Positions 55,922 to 64,000 of a stretch of 64,000 nt of DNA are shown here, in pieces (the first letter of the stretch is position 1; every line of letters starts with the position of its first letter). The translations under genes were made by a program, and so were the position numbers. The notes under the pieces are model-generated. The model ran no database searches, was not told the DNA's origin, and saw only the letters and a list, made by a program, of their open reading frames with translations. The DNA is from Flavobacteriaceae bacterium. Lineage in GTDB: Bacteria; Bacteroidota; Bacteroidia; Flavobacteriales; Flavobacteriaceae. Location: assembly GCA_027490305.1 (NCBI GenBank), contig JAIXYI010000036.1:144989-208988 (forward strand), read 5' to 3'.

Positions 55922-57511
55922 TTATATTTCTTCCGACGTAAATCGCAATTTTACGGATGGGTATTTATCCTGTGTCATTTGTACGCTGAAGGCAGAATCC
56001 GCCAAAAATACGAGCTGGCCGAATTTATCGGTAGCCAAAAACTTCTGCTTTATGCGTGAGAACTCTTTAAACTCTTCGTTTTTAGGGTCATCCGCCTTTA
56101 CCCAACAGGCTTTGTAAGCAGCGAAATTCTCGTACGTACATTTGGCGCCGTATTCGTTTTCTAGTCGGTACTGTATTACTTCATACTGTAATGCGCCGAC
56201 AGTCCCGATCACTTTCCGTCCGTTCAATTCTAGTGTGAACAACTGCGCAACGCCTTCATCCATCAATTGGTCGATTCCTTTCTCAAGCTGTTTGGCTTTC
56301 AGTGGGTCCGCATTGTTAATGTATCGGAAATGTTCTGGCGAAAAGCTCGGTATACCCCGGAAGTTGAGCGGCTCGCCTTCTGTAAGCGTGTCTCCGATTT
56401 TAAAATTGCCGGTGTCGTGAAGCCCAACAATGTCGCCGGCATAAGAGACGTCCACTACTTCTTTCTTTTCGGCAAAGAAGGCATTCGGACTTGAGAATTT
56501 CAGCGATTTCTGCTGTCGTACGTGTACATAAGGGCGGTTGCGCTCGAAAGTTCCTGATACGATCTTAACGAAGGCCAGCCGGTCGCGGTGTTTCGGGTCC
56601 ATGTTGGCGTGGATCTTGAAAACGAAGCCCGTCATTTTTCCTTCCTGTGGATCGACCACACGAGTGTCGGATTCTTTCGGTCGGGGAGACGGGGCGATGT
56701 CGATGAAGCAGTCGAGTAATTCCCGTACGCCAAAATTGTTGAGAGCAGATCCGAAGAATACGGGTTGAAGGCGTCCTTGTAAATAGGCGTCGCGATCGAA
56801 GGGTGGATAGACTTCCTGGATGAGGTCGAGTTCCTCACGTAGTCGCGTGGCCGGTGCCCCACCGATCAGTTGGTCAAGGTCGGGGTGATGGAGGTCGGAA
56901 ATAGCGATGGTTTCTTCAATGTTCTTTCGGCTGTCGCCGCTGAAGAGGTTGATGTTCTTCTCCCAAATATTATAGATGCCCTGGAAATCGTATCCCATTC
57001 CGATCGGGAAGGAGAGAGGGGTTACAGACAGACCAAGTTTCTTTTCAACCTCGTCCATCAGGTCAAATGCATCTTTACCCTCGCGGTCAAGTTTGTTGAT
57101 GAATACAATAATGGGGATATGTCGCATCCGGCACACCGAAACGAGCTTCTCGGTTTGTTCCTCTACGCCCTTGGCCACGTCAATCACCACGATGACGCTG
57201 TCGACCGCAGTCAGGGTGCGGAAGGTGTCTTCGGCAAAATCCTTGTGGCCCGGTGTATCCAGGATATTGATTTTCTTGTCCTTATAATGAAAGGCCAGTA
57301 CGGAGGTGGAGACCGATATGCCCCGTTGGCGCTCAATCTCCATAAAGTCAGAGGTCGCGCCTTTTTTGATTTTGTTGCTTTTTACGGCGCCTGCTTCCTG
57401 TATCGCGCCTCCAAAAAGAAGAAGTTTCTCGGTGAGCGTGGTTTTTCCGGCATCCGGATGCGAAATGATGCCAAAGGTCCGACGGCGTTCTATTTCTTTT
57501 TTGAAATCCAT
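55922..57511 (-). CDS. prfC: Peptide chain release factor 3
   Basis: MDFKKEIERRRTFGIISHPDAGKTTLTEKLLLFGGAIQEAGAVK, DTPGHKDF, NKLDREGKDAFDLMDEVEK. Confidence 0.96.
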   Translation of the reverse strand: MDFKKEIERRRTFGIISHPDAGKTTLTEKLLLFGGAIQEAGAVKSNKIKKGATSDFMEIERQRGISVSTSVLAFHYKDKKINILDTPGHKDFAEDTFRTLTAVDSVIVVIDVAKGVEEQTEKLVSVCRMRHIPIIVFINKLDREGKDAFDLMDEVEKKLGLSVTPLSFPIGMGYDFQGIYNIWEKNINLFSGDSRKNIEETIAISDLHHPDLDQLIGGAPATRLREELDLIQEVYPPFDRDAYLQGRLQPVFFGSALNNFGVRELLDCFIDIAPSPRPKESDTRVVDPQEGKMTGFVFKIHANMDPKHRDRLAFVKIVSGTFERNRPYVHVRQQKSLKFSSPNAFFAEKKEVVDVSYAGDIVGLHDTGNFKIGDTLTEGEPLNFRGIPSFSPEHFRYINNADPLKAKQLEKGIDQLMDEGVAQLFTLELNGRKVIGTVGALQYEVIQYRLENEYGAKCTYENFAAYKACWVKADDPKNEEFKEFSRIKQKFLATDKFGQLVFLADSAFSVQMTQDKYPSVKLRFTSEEI

Positions 57512-57872
57512 TGCAAAAGATAAGTTGGGTGCAAAAGTACGCATTTATTGTGTCGTGGGTTTATCCTCATTCGGATGCTCGTCCGACGTTTTTTATTCCT
57601 GTTGAAAAAAAATAGTATAACTTTTTGACTCCCCCTTGTTACGAATTCTTTAAGAAATGGTTTGTAAGAAAATACTAACTTAAGCAAAATCGAGTATTTT
57701 GTTGTGTAATAATGCATTTCGTCGATGATTTGTTGTGAACATCGAAAAAGACAATATGTTACGACGCGCATTCATTTTTTGGATTAATTTTGCCGATAGG
57801 CGTTTTTAACAGCCTATTGTTAATACTGTGAAAACCGTTTTCGCATATTAAGAAGACCTATACAACGAGATC

Positions 57873-60800
57873 ATGCAAAAAAAACTACACTCCAAGAGCG
57901 TTCTTTTCTCCCTTCTCCTAGTTTCCTTCCTTTTGTACTCAAAGTCGGCCGTCGCGCAGGTTGTGGCCAACAATGACAGTGGAAGCACGGTACAGGGCAA
58001 GCCGTTGGCGATTGCCGTATTGGCGAATGATACAGGGAACATCAATAACGCTTCGGTTACCATTACCAGTTTTCCGGTAGGCGGAACGCTGCAGGTGGGG
58101 CCGACCGGTATCGTTACCTATCTGCCAAATGGTAACTATACGGGTAATGATAGTTTCACGTATAGTGTGTGTGACTTCACTACGCCGATTCCTCTTTGTG
58201 ATACCGCCGATGTAACGGTTGTGGTGAGTGATGCATTCGTTGATCCGTGTTTTGAGGCGAACCGGGCCAAGACATTCTATATGCCCTTCCCGGAATCGGA
58301 TTTGTACAGCGCCCTTCGCCGTGCGGCAAATGATACGGGTGATAACACCTTGACTAGTACTGCCCGAAATGTAACAAGTATCAAAACGCCTTACCCAAAT
58401 GTTATTATAACTTATGACCACTGGGAGGACGGATATGAGCCTAATATTTCCTCGCCTGTTCAAAGTTCAACCTTGGTTTGGGGTGATGGTGATTTGACAA
58501 ACGGTGTGGCGCCTGGTTACCCTACGGATATTCTCCCAGGGGGCGCAAGTATCGTAATCGATGACTTTTTTATATATGACGCGACAAGGGGAGCGGTCGC
58601 GCCGATTGCCGATATTCATTTTGACGGTCGTGATAAAATTTACAGTTCGAGTGACATTGCGGTTTCAAAAGTAACGGGCGACCAAAACCAGTTCGCGGTG
58701 CAATGTGCCAAGACCGATGTTTACGATACCTCTCGTTTTGGTAACCTTTTCGTTGTCGGTTTCGGTGAAGACCAATTTGCCACCACGCCTGCTTTTAGTT
58801 ACACGGCATTATTCGTTCGTGCTTCTCAAAACAATACCACGGTTAGTCTCGATTATGATGGAAACGGCTCTGTTGATGTCACCAGGGTGCTGAATGAGGG
58901 AGAGACTTGGTTTTATGATGGAACCGGTGGAAACAATGCCGGGGATACGGATGCAGTGAAACAGGCAAATCGGAACCAGGCAAACGATATCAAGGCAGGT
59001 GCCACAATTACGTCGGATAAGCCCGTCGGGGTCGATGTATTGTTCGGTGGCTTGGATAATTACGGTACCCGGAACATCAACATCTTCCAGTCTACGTATT
59101 ATGGAGATGAGTATTTCACTCCGGTGTCTGACCAGAACTTTGCAGCGGCGCCCACCAGAGCCTATTTCTATAACCCGCTGGCCGCGCCTATCACGATCAA
59201 CTGGTCCAATTCTACGACAAGCGGGACACTGAACGTGCCCGCAAGTTCATCCGCCTCGTTGTCACTGACTGGCACAACGGGATACAGATTCGCGAGCGCA
59301 GGAGGAGAAGCGTTTACCGCTATCCAGGTTATGGACGATGATGCCGCTGGTTTGAATTTTGACTGGGCGATCACCCTTATTTCGTCCGAGCGGCTTACGA
59401 ATTTTACCAGTATCGCGTGGGCACCCGGCTCAACCACAAATGCGGTGGGCGTCAACGCCAACCCAATTTGGGTTACGAATGCAGGGGCAGCTTCCGCTCC
59501 TGTCTATGTAAAATACGACGGTAACCTGAGTGGAACGGGAACGGCGGGCACTGCTCCTTGCGGACTTCCGTACGACTTTACCGTTACATTGGCTCCGTTG
59601 GGGCAGGCCAGGATCTTCGATACAACGGACGGCGACCAAAGTGGTATCGCCGTTTTCACGTGTAATACGCCCATCGCCGCGGTTTATGGGGAAGATGGTA
59701 ACCTGGCCAACACATTAAATGGAGGCGGAGCTGCGCCTGGTCTTGACGTGGGTACGGTGATGCAACCAAAGTGTCTCACCTATCTGGTATTGGCCAATGA
59801 CGATGAAGAAGTAACCGAACCAAATACACCTATTATAGTAGGGGTTCTGAATAACGATTCGGGCTTCCTCTGTACGCTCAATAAATCATCCGTTCAGGTT
59901 GTATCGCAGCCGAGTCATGGTTCGGTTGTGGTTAATGCCAACGGAACAATAACCTATACACCGAATGTGGGCTACCTTGGCACGGATACTTTCCTGTACC
60001 AGGTGTGTGCGACCGAGTACCCTTCGACCTGCGATGTGGCAACGGCTACTATTATTATTACGAGTTGTAACGCTACAGCAAGCCAGGCGAACATTTCGGG
60101 TAAGGTCTTTGTCGAGCAGCTTCCCGATGATACGGCTTATACTGTCGGCGAGAAGTTAATGAACGGAGTGACGGTCAATCTCTACAATGACCTTAACTGT
60201 AACAGTGTTATTGACGGATTAGATGCGGTAGTACAGACGACTACGAGCGACCTGTCTGGTAATTACGACTTTACTGTAGTGCCGGGCTTTTTTGCACGTG
60301 ATGATTTTGAACCGGTCGGTTCTGCCGGTAATGACGGAACCCAGAACTTCGTTTCCGCGTGGGTAGAATCGGGTGGTACAAACGATTTTAATACGGCACC
60401 AACCACCATTGGCGCGGATCCATTGGGAGGCGGTAACAACTGTATGATTTTGAATGGCGCCAACCGTTCGGTCGCACGATCGGTAAGCTTTTCAAGTGCC
60501 ATTTCAGCAACGCTTTCGTTTAGGTATCGAAGGGCAGCGTGGGACAATGTCGCTGACTTTGTTACTGTATCGGTCACGAACCTCGCAACTACTACGACCA
60601 CTACACTCCAAACCATTGGATATGCCACAAACGTTGCGGATTCTGGATATGCTACGGTAACCCTGAGCGTACCATTGTCGTCCATCAATGTCAACGGGCA
60701 AAACACCTTTACATGGACTACCAGCGGGGGTATCGACAACGCTGACTCTTTGTTTATCGATAATGTAACGGTCACATATGGTGTCAATAGCTCATGTTAC

Positions 60801-63800
60801 ATTGTTCGACAAGACGTAAGTGGGACTTCCGGCCGTTTCACAGTTTCCAACCTGAACCAACGGAATGTTGGCCAGACACCACCCGGTCCGACGCTGACTC
60901 TTGGAGGATGTAGTACGGGCAATTTCCTCGGTGTACTTGCAAATTATACTGCTGTGGCAGATGCGGTCAATGTCATAGTGGATGTGCCTAGAACGATCAG
61001 TATTTTGGCGAATGATACGCCGGGACTCCCTGATCCTGCTTCCGTTACAATCTTAACGTCCCCAACCAATGGTACCGTTGTAGTAAATGCAGACGGTACC
61101 GTGACGTATACGCCCAATGCGGGTTACTCAGGGACAGACAGTTTTGTTTACAGGGCTTGTAGTGCCGACGACCCAACCGTTTGTTCGAACGCTACCGTGT
61201 CTATCACCGTGGCATGTACCAGTATTCCAACCCAGAATGCTATTACGGGGGTTGTCTACAATGATACCAATAATAGTGGTACGCAGAATATTGGAGAGTC
61301 AGGTGTTGCAAACGTCCCGGTTCAACTCTATAACGACGTAAATACAAACGGTATTTTCGACAGCGGAACGGATACGCTTATTTCCACTACAAATAGTACT
61401 GCGACGGATTTCCAAATTGCCGTTACACCGCCAACCAATAATAATACGCTCATTGATCAATTCAACACGGCGGCAAGTGCGACAGGTTCTAATGGTACGG
61501 TGACCTGGACAAACCCTTGGGTCGAAGTGGGAGAGGCGAACGGATTTAATACCGCAAACGTTACGATTGCGGGCGGGGTGCTATCCATGGAGAATACCAG
61601 TCGAGGTGCACGTCGCTCCTTCAACCTGACGGGCGCGGGTGCCGTCACGGCGACGTTGAGTTTTACGTACGTCAAAACCGGACTTGACACGGCTACCGAT
61701 GGGGTTATCGTCGCAGCGGCTACTGCGAATGGGGGAACTTATACGACGCTACAAACCTTGACCTTCCCGAATGCGGCAAGTCAAAGCTCAGGTAATATTG
61801 ACATTACCAGTTTCATTTCAACCGACACGACAGTCCGATTCCTCACTACTGCGACCAATGCCGTTGGCGACGTAGTGACAATCGATAACGTCACGATAAC
61901 ATATACCACTTATGCTGGGGCACGCTATATCGTGCGATTGGGCACATTACCGACCGGATTCGTTCAGACCGCACCCACTGCACCTACTACCTATGCCGTG
62001 ACATTCCCCGCCAGCGCGGGCAATGCGTCCTGTTCAAATAAATTTGGTATTGTAACGCAAACCGATCTTGGTATCACAAAAGGCGTAAGTAACGCCACGC
62101 CGAATGTCGGAACCAACATAGTCTTCACACTGACAGCTTCAAATGCGGGCCCTGGTGCAGCAACTGGGGTTACAGTAACAGATGTATTGCCATCCGGTTA
62201 CACGTTTGTCAGTGCAACGCCTTCTGCGGGGACGTTCAATTCGGGCACAGGTGTGTGGTCGATTGGTAATCTCGCAAACGGCGGAAGCGCTACTTTGACT
62301 ATCACAGTGACCGTAAGGGGAACGGGTACTTATGCTAATACCGCTACAATTAATGGAAATGAAGTAGACCCAACACCGGGGAACAATACCGCTATTAATA
62401 CGCCGGTTCCGGTTACGCAGTCGGAAATCAGTGTAATTAAAGGCGTCGATATTGCCAACCCTAATGTAGGTACTAACGTTACGTTTACAGTAACAGCCGC
62501 CAACAGTGCGGCGTATAGCAATGCGACAGGCGTTCAGATCACCGACCTGCTACCTGCAGGGTATACATTTGTCAGCTCAACACCATCTGTCGGGACTTAT
62601 AATAGTCTTACAGGTGTATGGAATATCGGCAACCTGAATGCAGGAAGCAGTGCAACGCTTCAGATTGTGGCTACAGTCAGAGGAAATGGCTCGTACTTGA
62701 ACAGTGCGTCGCTATCCGCTGTTACACCGCCGGATGCAAATAATGGAAATAATACCGGTACCAGCACAACAACCCCTACTTCACGTTCTGAGATTTCAAT
62801 CAATAAGGTAGCATCCAATAATACTCCTAACGTCGGTACCAACGTGACGTTTACAATTACGGCTACAAACAATGTCAACTATAGCAATGCGACAGGTGTA
62901 ACCGTGACAGATCTGCTTCCATCGGGCTATACGTTTGTGAGTTCTACACCGTCCGTAGGTACTTATAATAATGGTACGGGAATTTGGAATATCGGGAACT
63001 TAAATGCCGGTTCAAGCGCGACACTTCAGGTCGTAGCGACGGTATTGGCAACCGGTACCTATGCGAATACCGCTTCACTGACAACAACAACGCCACAGGA
63101 CGATGTTCCTGGTAACAACACGTCAACAAATACGCCGACTCCATCTCCTCGCAGTGAGATCGCGATCACTAAAGTTGTAAATAATTCAACACCTGCAGTT
63201 GGTACCAATGTAACGTTTACGATTACAGCGGCCAACGCAGCCGGTTATACGAATGCAACGGGTGTATCGGTCACGGATCTTCTTCCATCCGGTTATGCAT
63301 TTGTAAGTTCAACGCCATCGGTAGGCAGCTACAACAGCGGCACCGGACTCTGGACCATCGGCAACCTGAACGCCGGAACGAATGCAACGCTACAAATTGT
63401 TGCGACGGTACTTGGCTCTGGCACGTATGCGAACACCGCTTCACTGACAACAACAACACCACAGGACGACGTTCCAGGTAACAATACATCAACAAATACG
63501 CCGACTCCATCTCCACGAAGTGAGATCGCGGTCACTAAAAACGTTAATAATTCTACGCCGGCTGTTGGTACGAACGTAACATTCACCATCACAGCTACCA
63601 ATGCTTCTGGTTACAGCAATGCGACAGGTGTAACAGTTACAGATCTTCTTCCATCCGGTTATGCCTTTGTAAGCTCGACACCATCGGTAGGTAGCTACAA
63701 CAGCGGCACCGGACTCTGGACCATCGGTAACCTGAACGCAGGTGCAAGTGCTACACTTGATATCGTAGCGACAGTACTCGGCTCAGGAACATATGCCAAC

Positions 63801-64000
63801 ACGGCTTCACTTACGACTACGACACCACCGGATGATGTTCCGGGTAATAATACAGAAGGCAGTACGCCGACTCCTTCGCCTCGCAGTGAGATCGCGGTCA
63901 CTAAAAACGTTAACAATTCTACGCCGGCTGTTGGTACGAACGTAACATTCACCATCACAGCTGCCAATGCTTCTGGTTACAGTAATGCGACAGGTGTAAC
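57873..64000 (+). CDS. Very large secreted multidomain protein (cadherin/Ig-like, SdrD-B-like, lectin/MAM-like inserts, DUF11-like repeats), C-terminus beyond window
   Basis: Open frame read manually from ATG 57873: [45 protein letters not shown]...; no stop found to 64000; absent from the ORF track because edge-open. Confidence 0.9.
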   Translation, partial: MQKKLHSKSVLFSLLLVSFLLYSKSAVAQVVANNDSGSTVQGKPLAIAVLANDTGNINNASVTITSFPVGGTLQVGPTGIVTYLPNGNYTGNDSFTYSVCDFTTPIPLCDTADVTVVVSDAFVDPCFEANRAKTFYMPFPESDLYSALRRAANDTGDNTLTSTARNVTSIKTPYPNVIITYDHWEDGYEPNISSPVQSSTLVWGDGDLTNGVAPGYPTDILPGGASIVIDDFFIYDATRGAVAPIADIHFDGRDKIYSSSDIAVSKVTGDQNQFAVQCAKTDVYDTSRFGNLFVVGFGEDQFATTPAFSYTALFVRASQNNTTVSLDYDGNGSVDVTRVLNEGETWFYDGTGGNNAGDTDAVKQANRNQANDIKAGATITSDKPVGVDVLFGGLDNYGTRNINIFQSTYYGDEYFTPVSDQNFAAAPTRAYFYNPLAAPITINWSNSTTSGTLNVPASSSASLSLTGTTGYRFASAGGEAFTAIQVMDDDAAGLNFDWAITLISSERLTNFTSIAWAPGSTTNAVGVNANPIWVTNAGAASAPVYVKYDGNLSGTGTAGTAPCGLPYDFTVTLAPLGQARIFDTTDGDQSGIAVFTCNTPIAAVYGEDGNLANTLNGGGAAPGLDVGTVMQPKCLTYLVLANDDEEVTEPNTPIIVGVLNNDSGFLCTLNKSSVQVVSQPSHGSVVVNANGTITYTPNVGYLGTDTFLYQVCATEYPSTCDVATATIIITSCNATASQANISGKVFVEQLPDDTAYTVGEKLMNGVTVNLYNDLNCNSVIDGLDAVVQTTTSDLSGNYDFTVVPGFFARDDFEPVGSAGNDGTQNFVSAWVESGGTNDFNTAPTTIGADPLGGGNNCMILNGANRSVARSVSFSSAISATLSFRYRRAAWDNVADFVTVSVTNLATTTTTTLQTIGYATNVADSGYATVTLSVPLSSINVNGQNTFTWTTSGGIDNADSLFIDNVTVTYGVNSSCYIVRQDVSGTSGRFTVSNLNQRNVGQTPPGPTLTLGGCSTGNFLGVLANYTAVADAVNVIVDVPRTISILANDTPGLPDPASVTILTSPTNGTVVVNADGTVTYTPNAGYSGTDSFVYRACSADDPTVCSNATVSITVACTSIPTQNAITGVVYNDTNNSGTQNIGESGVANVPVQLYNDVNTNGIFDSGTDTLISTTNSTATDFQIAVTPPTNNNTLIDQFNTAASATGSNGTVTWTNPWVEVGEANGFNTANVTIAGGVLSMENTSRGARRSFNLTGAGAVTATLSFTYVKTGLDTATDGVIVAAATANGGTYTTLQTLTFPNAASQSSGNIDITSFISTDTTVRFLTTATNAVGDVVTIDNVTITYTTYAGARYIVRLGTLPTGFVQTAPTAPTTYAVTFPASAGNASCSNKFGIVTQTDLGITKGVSNATPNVGTNIVFTLTASNAGPGAATGVTVTDVLPSGYTFVSATPSAGTFNSGTGVWSIGNLANGGSATLTITVTVRGTGTYANTATINGNEVDPTPGNNTAINTPVPVTQSEISVIKGVDIANPNVGTNVTFTVTAANSAAYSNATGVQITDLLPAGYTFVSSTPSVGTYNSLTGVWNIGNLNAGSSATLQIVATVRGNGSYLNSASLSAVTPPDANNGNNTGTSTTTPTSRSEISINKVASNNTPNVGTNVTFTITATNNVNYSNATGVTVTDLLPSGYTFVSSTPSVGTYNNGTGIWNIGNLNAGSSATLQVVATVLATGTYANTASLTTTTPQDDVPGNNTSTNTPTPSPRSEIAITKVVNNSTPAVGTNVTFTITAANAAGYTNATGVSVTDLLPSGYAFVSSTPSVGSYNSGTGLWTIGNLNAGTNATLQIVATVLGSGTYANTASLTTTTPQDDVPGNNTSTNTPTPSPRSEIAVTKNVNNSTPAVGTNVTFTITATNASGYSNATGVTVTDLLPSGYAFVSSTPSVGSYNSGTGLWTIGNLNAGASATLDIVATVLGSGTYANTASLTTTTPPDDVPGNNTEGSTPTPSPRSEIAVTKNVNNSTPAVGTNVTFTITAANASGYSNATGV
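62061..64000 (+). repeat. Tandem DUF11-like repeat array, 366-bp (122-aa) units
   Basis: Equivalent (S/T)(E/D)(I/L) positions start at 62061, 62421, 62787, 63153, 63519 and 63885; spacing 360 then 366 four times. Confidence 0.95.

Noticed and set aside
58263-63967. Minus-strand ORFs such as 60263..60787, 63329..63601, 63695..63967
   Set aside because: Antisense of the large repetitive surface-protein gene; they recur because the repeats recur
57873-64000. CRISPR-like array from regularly spaced repeats
   Set aside because: The 366-bp periodicity is an intact coding repeat (DUF11-like domains) with no short repeat/spacer structure
1-64000. Phage, transposon, integrase, toxin-antitoxin or defence-system genes
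   Set aside because: None recognised on either strand; the NUMOD4/HNH-like protein at 5474 is isolated and looks domesticated

Overview
The window (about 64 kb, roughly 48% GC by eye) looks like a Flavobacteriaceae/Bacteroidetes chromosome. Support comes from TTG-N18/19-TAnnTTTG promoters, a T9SS C-terminal sorting domain and the family content. The left part (1-16.7 kb) is mostly core genome: an edge-truncated penicillin acylase, kynU, era, a methyltransferase, initiator tRNA-fMet, a NUMOD4/HNH-derived protein, a Bax inhibitor-1 family protein, tRNA-Val(GAC), a class C beta-lactamase-like hydrolase, an M43 T9SS protease, a zinc-protease lipoprotein, a YkgJ-family protein, the thrS-infC-rpmI-rplT cluster and recR. 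The centre (16.7-54.7 kb) is one unidirectional run of about 33 genes for a surface polysaccharide. It has a Wza/Wzc-like export and tyrosine-kinase pair at each end. Between them are nucleotide-sugar genes, a nonulosonate-like module (NeuB-like synthase, two cytidylyltransferase domains of which one is fused to a GT2, and a KLHPG-type GT-B), a PglK-like ABC exporter, an EpsG-like polymerase, two CE4-like deacetylase paralogs, a pyruvyltransferase, two ATP-grasp proteins, an MBOAT/SGNH pair, an embedded cutC, and two initiating sugar transferases. A convergent CpsB/YwqE-type phosphatase follows. The right part holds a small membrane protein, prfC and the start of a very large secreted protein with nested domains and exact 366-bp tandem DUF11-like repeats that run off the window. 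The points most worth following are the GT2-cytidylyltransferase fusion and its incomplete nonulosonate module, the paired CE4-like family, the tandem ATP-grasp pair, the (Tyr-Gly)n kinase tails, the infC AUA start, and the near-leaderless recR.
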